NCBI GenBank assembly: GCA_030837935.1
Contig: JAUQXU010000107.1
Coordinates: 1 to 6,471 of the forward strand
Length of the DNA: 6,471 bases
Direction of reading: 5' to 3'
Origin: Candidatus Brocadia sp.
GTDB taxonomy: Bacteria > Planctomycetota > Brocadiia > Brocadiales > Brocadiaceae
Under the pieces are notes generated by a model. It was not told the origin of the DNA. It saw nothing but the letters and a program-made list of their open reading frames with translations, and did not search any database. The number at the start of each line of letters is the position of its first letter. The first letter of the stretch is position 1. This document shows, one piece after another, positions 1-4,945 of the stretch. The translations under genes and the position numbers were made by a program.

Positions 1-789
1 TTCAAAATAGAGCGGAATAATCTCAACGGGAAGCCCTTCACAAACGAGAGGGATAGTCTTACCTGCCATCCCATTTCCCGCATCGATCACTACGCGAAGG
101 TGCCTGAGGTTGCTGGCAAATTTCAAGACGTGCTTTTTATAATCACCAAAGATGTCACTTGCAATAACCTTACCAAGGTGCTCCCCGCGCAGAGGATGAT
201 ACTGCCTCGTCAGTTTTGAAATGCGGTCTATCCCTGTCTCGAAACTGACTGGAATGACCTGTTCCCTGCATATTTTAAACCCATTATATTCAGCTGGGTT
301 ATGAGAAGCCGTAACCATTACCCCTCCGTCATACTTGTAATGGCCCACGGCAAAATAAGTCATTTCCGATGATACGACACCCACATTAATGACGTTGAGT
401 CCGGCGGTACATAAACCTTCTATCAAGGCATTGGCGAGCGATTTTGAAGAAAGTCTCATATCCCTCCCCACAACGATATTTTTCACACCAGGATTTTTTT
501 CCCTGAAAAACAGGGCTATGGATGTTCCGATCTTATGGGCCATCGCATCGTTGAGCTCTGAGGGATATTTTCCACGGATATCATAACTCTTAAATATGTT
601 TACCGATAGTTTGGATTCTGCATGCGATTGGTTGAAACTTCCTGGCTCAACCTTCTCCAGACATACATTACACTTGGGATAATTTACCCGTTGTCTTCCC
701 CTGCACACAGAATCGCTAATTGTGTAAGACTCACCTGGACAACGGTATTGTTTCTCTTCAGCTTTTTCTGTCATTGTTCCTTTTTTCAT
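1..789 (-). CDS. Phosphomannomutase/phosphoglucomutase, N-terminal part (3' end outside window)
   Basis: This is an alpha-D-phosphohexomutase that interconverts hexose 6-phosphate and 1-phosphate (mannose or glucose) in the cytoplasm to supply nucleotide-sugar synthesis. The 263 codons visible are open to the left edge, so the C-terminal part is missing. Residues 65-73 (IFKSYDIRG) are the usual family start. The active-site loop TASHNP lies at 160-165, with Ser162 the expected phosphoserine. LRVVIDAGNG (231-240) opens domain 2. The metal-binding loop and sugar-specificity loops lie outside the window, so mannose versus glucose cannot be decided. About 64 residues precede the normal family start and contain Cys17, Cys29, Cys40 and Cys43, a possible zinc ribbon. 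The start at 789 has GGAG 10 bases upstream. An in-frame ATG at 774 preceded by AAGGA is an alternative. The gene begins 7 bases after the flavoprotein stop, so it is the third gene of the operon. Confidence 0.93.
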   Translation of the reverse strand, partial: MKKGTMTEKAEEKQYRCPGESYTISDSVCRGRQRVNYPKCNVCLEKVEPGSFNQSHAESKLSVNIFKSYDIRGKYPSELNDAMAHKIGTSIALFFREKNPGVKNIVVGRDMRLSSKSLANALIEGLCTAGLNVINVGVVSSEMTYFAVGHYKYDGGVMVTASHNPAEYNGFKICREQVIPVSFETGIDRISKLTRQYHPLRGEHLGKVIASDIFGDYKKHVLKFASNLRHLRVVIDAGNGMAGKTIPLVCEGLPVEIIPLYFE

Positions 790-796
790 AGACCTA

Positions 797-1384
797 TTAC
801 TCCGAATTCCTGTGAAGTAACTGTTTGCCGGCATTAAATGCCTGTTGTAATATTTCTTGCTTCTTGTATACAACACCTTTTTCTTCGAGCCCGGCACACA
901 ATATATCCCCCATGTATTTTGTATCTAACACATGAAAAAAAGACTTCATCGTTTTTACCGCACCAGTAAATAATTCTTCTCCATTGCTGCGCGCTGCAGT
1001 TGCGATAAAAAACCCACGAGCAACGCTTGCATCTTTCCTGATAGGCAGATGTAAAATATATTTCCTGGCCCAAAAGGCCTGGCAACGGTCAATAAGCGCC
1101 TTTAATTGTGCACTCACACCCATAAAATAGATGGGAGATACCACAATAATGACGTCAGCATCCACAAACCTGGAGTAAATTTTTTGCATATCATCATCAA
1201 TGACACACACCCCTTTTTCAAAACAGCCATTGCAAGAATTACATGGCGCAATGTGTAAATCCCGGATTACAATCTTTTCAATAACACCACCGCCCGTCTC
1301 AGCTCCTTTTATGGCCTGATTGAGCAATATATCGGAATTCCCATCAGGGCGGGGGCTGCCAAAGACACAGACCACCCTTTTCAT
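797..1384 (-). CDS. NAD(P)H-dependent FMN reductase / iron-sulfur flavoprotein-like (flavodoxin fold)
   Basis: A 195-residue cytoplasmic flavodoxin-fold protein of the NADPH-dependent FMN reductase / Isf group. The phosphate-binding loop GSPRPDGNSD lies at residues 9-18, and the flavin-contacting stretch SPIYFMGVSAQLKALIDR starts near residue 83. A compact cysteine cluster at Cys48, Cys51, Cys54 and Cys60 (CX2CX2CX5C) fits the motif known to hold a [4Fe-4S] cluster in archaeal iron-sulfur flavoproteins. Related bacterial proteins share the motif without proven clusters, so cluster binding is inference. The natural electron donor and acceptor cannot be read from sequence. The ATG overlaps the TGA of the upstream decarboxylase gene (ATGA), which indicates translational coupling; GGTGG precedes the start. 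The phosphohexomutase follows 7 bases after the stop. Length is normal for the family. Confidence 0.9.
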   Translation of the reverse strand: MKRVVCVFGSPRPDGNSDILLNQAIKGAETGGGVIEKIVIRDLHIAPCNSCNGCFEKGVCVIDDDMQKIYSRFVDADVIIVVSPIYFMGVSAQLKALIDRCQAFWARKYILHLPIRKDASVARGFFIATAARSNGEELFTGAVKTMKSFFHVLDTKYMGDILCAGLEEKGVVYKKQEILQQAFNAGKQLLHRNSE

Positions 1385-2331
1385 ATAGTTTTTCCACCGG
1401 AACTTAACACGTCTTTAAAATACGTCAGAGTCTTACGCAATCCCTCTGCCCGTACAACTTTTGGTTCCCAGCCCAAAATACTCTTTGCCCTGGAGATGTC
1501 GGGTTGCCGAATCTTCGGGTCATCAACGGGAATGGGTTTAAATACAATTTCGCTTTTGCTGCCCGTAAGGGCAAGTATCTCCTTTGCCAACTGGTCTATG
1601 GTTATCTCTTCAGGATTTCCGATATTTACGGGATCATGCTCATGTGAAAGGAGCAGCCGATAGATACCTTCTACAAGATCAGAGACATAGCAAAAACTTC
1701 TGGTTTGTAAACCGTTCCCGAAAATCGTAATATCATCGCCCCTGAGCGCCTGGCACATAAAGTTAGGCAGCGCACGGCCGTCTTTGACACGCATTCTCGG
1801 CCCATAGGTATTGAATATTCTTACTATCCTGGTGTCTATATGATGGTATCGGTGATATGCCATGGTCATTGCTTCTGCAAACCTTTTTGCCTCGTCATAA
1901 ACACCCCGGGGACCCACAGGATTTACATGACCCCAATAATCTTCCCGCTGAGGATGGACTTGTGGATCTCCGTATACCTCAGAAGTGGATGCCAAAAGGA
2001 ACTTTGCCTTCTTTGCTTTGGCCAATCCCAGGCTGTTTAAAGTGCCCAGGGAACCAACCTTTAAGGTTTGTATAGGAAATTCCAGATAATCAGAGGGGCT
2101 GGCTGGTGATGCAAAATGCAATACATTATCCACATGTCCGTCTACATAGATGTAATCGCTTACGTTGTGCTTCATAAAGCGGAATTGACTATTTCCCATT
2201 AAATGGACCACATTATCCATCTTACCCGTCAACAAATTATCGATACATACAACTTCATGTCCCTTATTTATCAAATAATCGCACAAATGTGAACCGATAA
2301 ATCCCGCCCCACCCGTAATTACCGTTCTCAT
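1381..2331 (-). CDS. UDP-glucuronate decarboxylase (UDP-xylose synthase), SDR family
   Basis: A 316-residue extended short-chain dehydrogenase/reductase that converts UDP-glucuronate to UDP-xylose and CO2 with bound NAD+, feeding xylose or related sugars into polysaccharide or glycan synthesis. The Rossmann loop GGAGFIGSH is at residues 7-15 and Asp31 is placed to bind the NAD ribose. The catalytic Thr116-Ser117-Glu118 sits in LASTSEVYGDP, and the Tyr145/Lys149 pair sits in VYDEAKR. ARIFNTYGPRM-like and TRSFCYVSDLVEG segments (about 171-180 and 210-222) are hallmarks of the UXS subfamily rather than of general epimerases. There is no arnA-like formyltransferase domain and no membrane anchor, so it is a soluble stand-alone enzyme. 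The ATG at 2331 has a strong GGGAGGGG site about 9 bases upstream. It is the first gene of a three-gene operon and its stop overlaps the next start. Confidence 0.93.
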   Translation of the reverse strand: MRTVITGGAGFIGSHLCDYLINKGHEVVCIDNLLTGKMDNVVHLMGNSQFRFMKHNVSDYIYVDGHVDNVLHFASPASPSDYLEFPIQTLKVGSLGTLNSLGLAKAKKAKFLLASTSEVYGDPQVHPQREDYWGHVNPVGPRGVYDEAKRFAEAMTMAYHRYHHIDTRIVRIFNTYGPRMRVKDGRALPNFMCQALRGDDITIFGNGLQTRSFCYVSDLVEGIYRLLLSHEHDPVNIGNPEEITIDQLAKEILALTGSKSEIVFKPIPVDDPKIRQPDISRAKSILGWEPKVVRAEGLRKTLTYFKDVLSSGGKTI

Positions 2332-2340
2332 ACAGGGATG

Positions 2341-2348
2341 CCCCTCCC
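2341..2348 (-). promoter_or_regulatory. Ribosome binding site of the decarboxylase gene
   Basis: The minus-strand sequence GGGAGGGG lies 9 bases before the ATG at 2331 and fixes that start. Confidence 0.7.
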
Positions 2349-2359
2349 GAAAATTGTAA

Positions 2360-2389
2360 ATTATAATTTTTAAAAGAACTTAGGATGAA
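2360..2389 (-). promoter_or_regulatory. Possible sigma70-type promoter of the uxs-flavoprotein-mutase operon
   Basis: On the minus strand a perfect TATAAT (2365-2360) is preceded at 18 bases by TTCATC, a weak -35 match (3 of 6). Initiation near 2353 would leave a leader of about 22 bases that still includes the ribosome binding site. The -10 match is good, but the tract is AT-rich, so chance occurrence is possible. Confidence 0.35.
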
Positions 2390-2490
2390 TTCTACAACAT
2401 TTTCATCAAAATGCAACCCAAATTCATCAAGTAGGGCTGCCGTTGAATGTCTTAGGGAACAACAAAACTTTTTTATTTTTCTTTGCTTTG

Positions 2491-2566
2491 TTGCACAATG
2501 TTTGATACTATTCTACTATGTTGTTTGGTTGTATGTTAAAGTCATATTATGTTTTGGTGTTATAGT
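2491..2566 (+). promoter_or_regulatory. Candidate tandem promoters for the cold-shock gene
   Basis: Three sigma70-like candidates lie in this stretch. The first is TTGCAC (2491-2496), a 17-base spacer and TACTAT (2514-2519). The second is TTGTTT (2521-2526), an 18-base spacer and TATTAT (2545-2550). The third is an extended -10, TGTTATAGT (2558-2566), without a clear -35. The first two would start transcription upstream of the hairpin at 2568 and would transcribe it whole. The third would start inside its 5' arm and spoil it. Which ones are used cannot be told from sequence. Confidence 0.4.
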
Positions 2567-2567
2567 A

Positions 2568-2606
2568 AGGCTACAAGGTTTACAACCTCGTGGCCTTTTT
2601 TGTTTT
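2568..2606 (+). terminator. Terminator-like hairpin in the cold-shock gene leader (possible attenuator)
   Basis: An 11-base stem pairs AGGCTACAAGG (2568-2578) with CCTCGTGGCCT (2586-2596), with one A-C mismatch and one G-T pair around a 7-base loop. A T-tract follows at once (six T at 2596-2601, then G and four T). This is the form of a Rho-independent terminator. It lies downstream of the best promoter candidates and about 35 bases before the ribosome binding site, with no gene upstream on this strand that it could be ending. It may act as an attenuator of the cold-shock gene; that is inference. Confidence 0.6.
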
Positions 2607-2623
2607 ATATTTTTTCATGTGAG

Positions 2624-2633
2624 AGGGGGTGAT
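2624..2633 (+). promoter_or_regulatory. Strong ribosome binding site that fixes the cold-shock start
   Basis: AGGGGGTGAT matches the extended anti-Shine-Dalgarno complement AGGAGGTGAT at 9 of 10 positions and ends 6 bases before the ATG at 2640. This rules out the long in-frame N-terminal extension that opens at 2385. Confidence 0.8.
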
Positions 2634-2639
2634 TTAAGA

Positions 2640-2840
2640 ATGGCAAATGGAACCGTGAAGTGGTTCAATGACAAGAAAGGATTTGGTTTTATCTCCCAGG
2701 ATAACGGTCAGGATGTTTTTGTACATCAAACCTCAATCCAGGGTGAGGGGTTTAGAACCCTTGCAGAGGGAGATAAGGTCGAGTTCGAGGTCATACAGGC
2801 CCAGAAGGGCTACAAAGCCACAAACGTCGTCAAATTATAA
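2640..2840 (+). CDS. Cold-shock domain protein (CspA family)
   Basis: A 66-residue single-domain cold-shock protein, a five-stranded OB-fold that binds single-stranded RNA and DNA and acts as an RNA chaperone and transcription antiterminator in the cytoplasm. It starts MANGTVKWFNDKKGFGFIS. RNP1 is KGFGFIS (13-19), RNP2 is VFVHQ (26-30), and the C-terminal strand ends KGYKATNVVKL. Trp8, Phe15, Phe17, Phe27 and His29 supply the usual nucleic-acid-stacking surface. Length is standard. The frame stays open upstream to 2385, but that extension is hydrophobic and would be encoded across the leader hairpin. The strong ribosome binding site at 2624-2633 and the canonical protein start support 2640. 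It is a lone gene, divergent from the sugar operon, bounded by a leader hairpin and a downstream terminator. Confidence 0.96.
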   Translation: MANGTVKWFNDKKGFGFISQDNGQDVFVHQTSIQGEGFRTLAEGDKVEFEVIQAQKGYKATNVVKL

Positions 2841-2949
2841 GTTTATTAAAAAGCGCTCTCTTATATTTTAAAGGATAATCAATTGCAAGAGTTTATGGTG
2901 TATAAAAATATGGAGTAGTCATTTAACGTATCGTTATAATTGCGACATG

Positions 2950-2990
2950 AAAGCCCCAATATCGGTAAAAGGATATTGGGGCTTTTTGTT
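2950..2990 (+). terminator. Rho-independent terminator after the cold-shock gene
   Basis: A perfect 14-base stem pairs 2950-2963 (AAAGCCCCAATATC) with 2972-2985 around an 8-base loop GGTAAAAG, followed by TTTTTGTTT. The 3' arm plus T-run works best on the plus strand, about 110 bases after the cold-shock stop. The reverse strand has a short T-run only within the arm, so bidirectional use is less likely. Confidence 0.88.
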
Positions 2991-2996
2991 TGGTGT

Positions 2997-3038
2997 CTAA
3001 GGTTTCTCTATCCTGCTTAATAATCTTTCTTTGTTCAT
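2997..3038 (-). pseudogene. Relic of a second DUF433 antitoxin gene start
   Basis: A 13-codon frame, ATG to TAG, reads MNKERLLSRIEKP. The intact DUF433 protein 350 bases away starts MKERLLNRIEINP. At the DNA level, the 26-base stretch starting near 3008 matches the start of the intact gene near 3358 with a single mismatch. After residue 11 the similarity stops and a stop codon follows. It is best read as the surviving 5' end of a duplicated or recombined antitoxin gene. It has no convincing ribosome binding site, so expression as a peptide is unlikely. Confidence 0.55.
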
Positions 3039-3056
3039 ATGCGATCTAATAGACAC

Positions 3057-3075
3057 GGACAAACAAAGTTTGTCC
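3057..3075. repeat. Short perfect inverted repeat, 3-base loop
   Basis: The arms GGACAAAC (3057-3064) and GTTTGTCC (3068-3075) are perfect complements around AAA. It sits between the cold-shock terminator and the antitoxin gene, in a 314-base stretch whose other contents are that terminator and the DUF433 relic. It shares its layout, but not its sequence, with the hairpins at 3905 and 5072. A dispersed intergenic palindrome is the likely explanation. Confidence 0.6.
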
Positions 3076-3154
3076 ATGCCACCCCTGTCTTCTCGCTTAA
3101 CCAAGCCTGCTTAACTTCTTCAAGTCAAGATTGTAAAGATTGCATTTTCACTGT

Positions 3155-3385
3155 TTATACCTGAAAAATTTCTTCGAGCGATAATGTTTTAGCGGCGTAG
3201 AGAAGTGCGGCTTTTATATCCTCTTTCTTCAAAAAAGGATATTCTTTTAATAATCCTTCTTCTGATTCTCCATAGGCAAGTTTTTCTAAAATTATTTCTA
3301 CAGTCAACCTGGTTCCTTTTATCACGGGCTTGCCAAACATTATTTGCGGGTTTATTTCTATCCTGTTTAATAATCTTTCTTTCAT
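3155..3385 (-). CDS. DUF433 family antitoxin
   Basis: A 76-residue DUF433 protein, the usual antitoxin partner of DUF5615 PIN-like toxins. It is small, with a helix-turn-helix-like fold expected to neutralise the toxin and probably bind operator DNA. Diagnostic stretches are INPQIMFGKPVIKGTR (residues 11-26), VEIILEKLAYGES (29-41) and the end region EDIKAALLYAAKTL (55-68). The ATG at 3385 has AGGAG 9 bases upstream. It lies 22 bases downstream of the toxin gene stop, so the two are almost certainly cotranscribed, with the antitoxin second. A perfect palindrome overlaps the toxin stop just before this ribosome binding site and could control antitoxin output. Length is full for the family. Toxin-antitoxin function is known for the family context but not shown here. 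Confidence 0.88.
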   Translation of the reverse strand: MKERLLNRIEINPQIMFGKPVIKGTRLTVEIILEKLAYGESEEGLLKEYPFLKKEDIKAALLYAAKTLSLEEIFQV

Positions 3386-3403
3386 CTTAGATTTCTCCTG
3401 AAA

Positions 3404-3425
3404 AGATTTATACGTGTATAAATCT
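3404..3425. promoter_or_regulatory. Perfect palindrome at the toxin-antitoxin gene junction (operator candidate)
   Basis: The arms AGATTTATAC (3404-3413) and GTATAAATCT (3416-3425) are perfect complements about a 2-base centre. The site covers the last codons and stop of the toxin gene and lies immediately upstream of the antitoxin ribosome binding site. A long AT-rich palindrome with almost no loop is more like a dimeric repressor site than an RNA terminator, and no T-run follows. It could let the antitoxin or another regulator act on an internal promoter or on readthrough. That role is inference. Confidence 0.5.
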
Positions 3426-3758
3426 AAACTTATGTTTCGTGATAACAGTAAAATGTTTTACTATTTTATTACCATGAGATGTCAAAAGTTTTTTGAGCAA
3501 TTTTACCTTTTCTTTTGTATCTTGTCCCTTAATTCTGAAAAGGATAATTCCAGAAGGGATTAATTTCTGCCTAAATACAATCTCTCCAAAGTCTTTGTCG
3601 TTGGTCAAAAGAATACGATTTTCATGCTGTGCTATTATAAAAATACTCAAATCATCTAAGTATGGGTTATCTTCGGCTATCCACTTTATATCATATCCCA
3701 AGATTCTCAATTCATCCACTATTGATTTCTCTATATTTACATCTGCCAAGAATTTCAA
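3408..3758 (-). CDS. DUF5615 family PIN-like toxin
   Basis: A 116-residue PIN-like (DUF5615/Mut7-C type) protein, expected to be a metal-dependent ribonuclease that is the toxin of a type II pair. The first strand MKFLADVNI matches the family start MKFLxDxN, with Asp6 as an acidic metal ligand. LLTNDKDFGEI (51-60) carries the second acidic cluster, Asp54 and Asp56, and IPSGIILFRI (67-76) matches the core strand. The start codon is TTG at 3758, chosen because MKFLADVN is exactly where family members begin and AGGGG precedes it at 8-9 bases; no in-frame ATG fits better. The gene precedes its DUF433 partner, whereas antitoxin-first is the more usual order. The last codons lie inside a perfect palindrome. 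Nuclease activity is family knowledge, not shown here. Confidence 0.87.
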   Translation of the reverse strand: MKFLADVNIEKSIVDELRILGYDIKWIAEDNPYLDDLSIFIIAQHENRILLTNDKDFGEIVFRQKLIPSGIILFRIKGQDTKEKVKLLKKLLTSHGNKIVKHFTVITKHKFRFIHV

Positions 3759-3797
3759 AGCAAATCCCCTTTTAAAAGTAATAATTTTGTATAAGGT

Positions 3798-3825
3798 GGG
3801 GTTAAGGAACGAAACCCAACATTTC
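3798..3825 (-). repeat. REP-like unit A
   Basis: Read on the minus strand this contains GTTGGGTTTCGTTCCTTAAC, a REP-like unit with a short stem (GGGTT with AACCC) around a 9-base loop. Bases 3801-3825 match 6307-6331 with 3 differences in 25, all transitions. It forms an inverted pair with unit B at 3840. It lies just upstream of the toxin gene. Confidence 0.65.
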
Positions 3826-3855
3826 TGTAAATGCTATGATTGGTGTTGGGTTTCG
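3810..3855. repeat. Inverted REP pair (REPIN-like)
   Basis: The arms CGAAACCCAACA (3810-3821) and TGTTGGGTTTCG (3844-3855) are perfect 12-base complements separated by 22 bases. Two REP units in inverted orientation with a short spacer are the layout of a REPIN, the form mobilised by REP-associated tyrosine transposases (RAYT). No RAYT gene is present in the window. Confidence 0.6.
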
Positions 3856-3872
3856 CTCACGCTCTACCCAAC
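3840..3872 (+). repeat. REP-like unit B
   Basis: This 33-base unit begins TTGGTGTTGGGTTTCGCTC and ends CTACCCAAC; the GTTGGGT and ACCCAAC ends pair as a hairpin. It matches unit C (5119-5151) over all 33 bases with 4 differences. It is intergenic, between the toxin gene and the 296-residue membrane protein gene. Confidence 0.7.
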
Positions 3873-3904
3873 TTACATAAACTGACGGATGAATCAAATT
3901 ATCA

Positions 3905-3927
3905 GGTTCAAGTTGCAAACTTGAACC
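3905..3927. repeat. Short perfect inverted repeat, 3-base loop
   Basis: The arms GGTTCAAGTT (3905-3914) and AACTTGAACC (3918-3927) are perfect complements around GCA. It lies 27 bases beyond the stop of the minus-strand membrane protein gene. No run of T follows on the minus strand, so it is not a standard terminator, though it could stabilise the 3' end. It belongs with the dispersed hairpins at 3057 and 5072. Confidence 0.6.
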
Positions 3928-3953
3928 CAGTTAAGAGAGGCTTCACCCTATAT

Positions 3954-4844
3954 TTAAAAATGGGGATTACATATAAAAGTTTGTTTTTCTAGTTTTTTAA
4001 GTAATTCATCTGTCATGCCTTCTACATCTTTGAGTTCATCGAACGATTCGAAATACCCTTTTTCATATCTTCTTTCCAAAATCTTCTCTAGTGTTTTTGT
4101 CTCAATTTCAAGAAAATCTAGTAACTCGGAAAGAGTGGCAAGGTTTAGATTAAGTCTAATCTTGTGTTTGGCATCTTCATTAAAGATTTCTAAAATCCGG
4201 TACACTGTACTATGTGATATATCCAATCCAGAAGGACTTGCAATTGCTTCAATCTTTGACAATTTTTCAGCACTCTTAGCAATGGATTCCAATCCCTTTC
4301 TTAAAGTTCCATCCAACGTTTCCAACGATTTTATTATTTCATTCGGATAGGCTCTGGTGTCCATATATTCTTCAAGGTTTATTGCAGTTGATTCTGTAGT
4401 TTTAATTTTGTTGAAATAAAAGTATTTAACAATAATTGTAAAGTTTGACGGATATTTTATTTCTTCCTTTTTGTTACTAAGGAACAAATACGTGGGCCCA
4501 AGAGTAACTACAAATTCTTTGCCCGGAGGGAAAAAAGTTATACCCTCCTTAAAAAGTGGTAATTCTTCTATTTTTTTCTTCCACATGTTTTCTATACTTC
4601 TATCAAACTTAAAGCCAACTCTTTCGGCGGCAGTTTTGCCATTATTCTTAATAACAAGATAAAACATTTGTCCGATTACGATTGCGTCTATGATGAGATA
4701 TGGACGCAAATCTGCTTGACGTGTTACTTGCATTTCTTTTACCATTTGTCTTGTAAATACTGCATAAACTATTGTTACAAGTACTAATAACAACGTAAAG
4801 AGAGCTACTGCAAAATTAGAATAGTTATTAAAAACTTCTATCAT
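3954..4844 (-). CDS. Membrane-anchored protein with C-terminal ComEA-like helix-hairpin-helix region
   Basis: A 296-residue protein of unknown function. One strongly hydrophobic segment (about residues 10-29) is followed by basic TRQMVKEMQVTRQ, so the positive-inside rule puts the N-terminus outside and the bulk in the cytoplasm. Residues 48-155 look mainly beta; YLVIKNNGKTAAERVGFKF recalls Ig-like folds with an N-x-G turn. Residues 165-200 form a charged helix. Residues 229-287 start IRLNLNLATLSELLDFLEIE and run to FDELKDVEGMTDELLKKLEK, which follows the double helix-hairpin-helix pattern of ComEA (NxNxAtxxEL...FxsxxDLxxVxGi). The first hairpin has EIE where DNA-binding members have GIG, so DNA contact may be weakened or lost. 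The ATG has AAAGGA about 10 bases upstream. It stands alone, flanked by repeats. Known ComEA proteins carry this domain outside the cytoplasm, so a competence role does not follow. Confidence 0.85.
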   Translation of the reverse strand: MIEVFNNYSNFAVALFTLLLVLVTIVYAVFTRQMVKEMQVTRQADLRPYLIIDAIVIGQMFYLVIKNNGKTAAERVGFKFDRSIENMWKKKIEELPLFKEGITFFPPGKEFVVTLGPTYLFLSNKKEEIKYPSNFTIIVKYFYFNKIKTTESTAINLEEYMDTRAYPNEIIKSLETLDGTLRKGLESIAKSAEKLSKIEAIASPSGLDISHSTVYRILEIFNEDAKHKIRLNLNLATLSELLDFLEIETKTLEKILERRYEKGYFESFDELKDVEGMTDELLKKLEKQTFICNPHF

Positions 4845-4945
4845 AACTTCGTATTCCTTTAATCGAATCTACTCATTTTAATAATTTCTAACAATTTACA
4901 ACTCGTTATTAACTATCGAACCGACTCCATAATTCTTTTGATGAT

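Noticed and set aside
834..1085. Second minus-strand frame inside the flavoprotein gene
   Set aside because: A shadow frame of the flavoprotein gene with no protein-like features and no ribosome site.
1840..2075. Plus-strand frames opposite the decarboxylase gene
   Set aside because: Antisense shadows of a strongly conserved gene, with no recognisable product.
2385..2639. In-frame N-terminal extension of the cold-shock protein (151 residues in total)
   Set aside because: It is hydrophobic and low-complexity, crosses the promoter candidates and leader hairpin, and a near-perfect ribosome site with a canonical MANGTVKWF start lies at 2640.
2935..2940. Perfect TATAAT just before the cold-shock terminator, suggesting a small RNA
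   Set aside because: No -35 element at suitable spacing, and the product would be little more than the terminator hairpin.
4866..4894. Minus-strand TTGTTA, 17-base spacer, TAGATT as promoter of the membrane helix-hairpin-helix gene
   Set aside because: The predicted start near 4859 would fall inside the AAAGGA ribosome site, leaving no workable leader.
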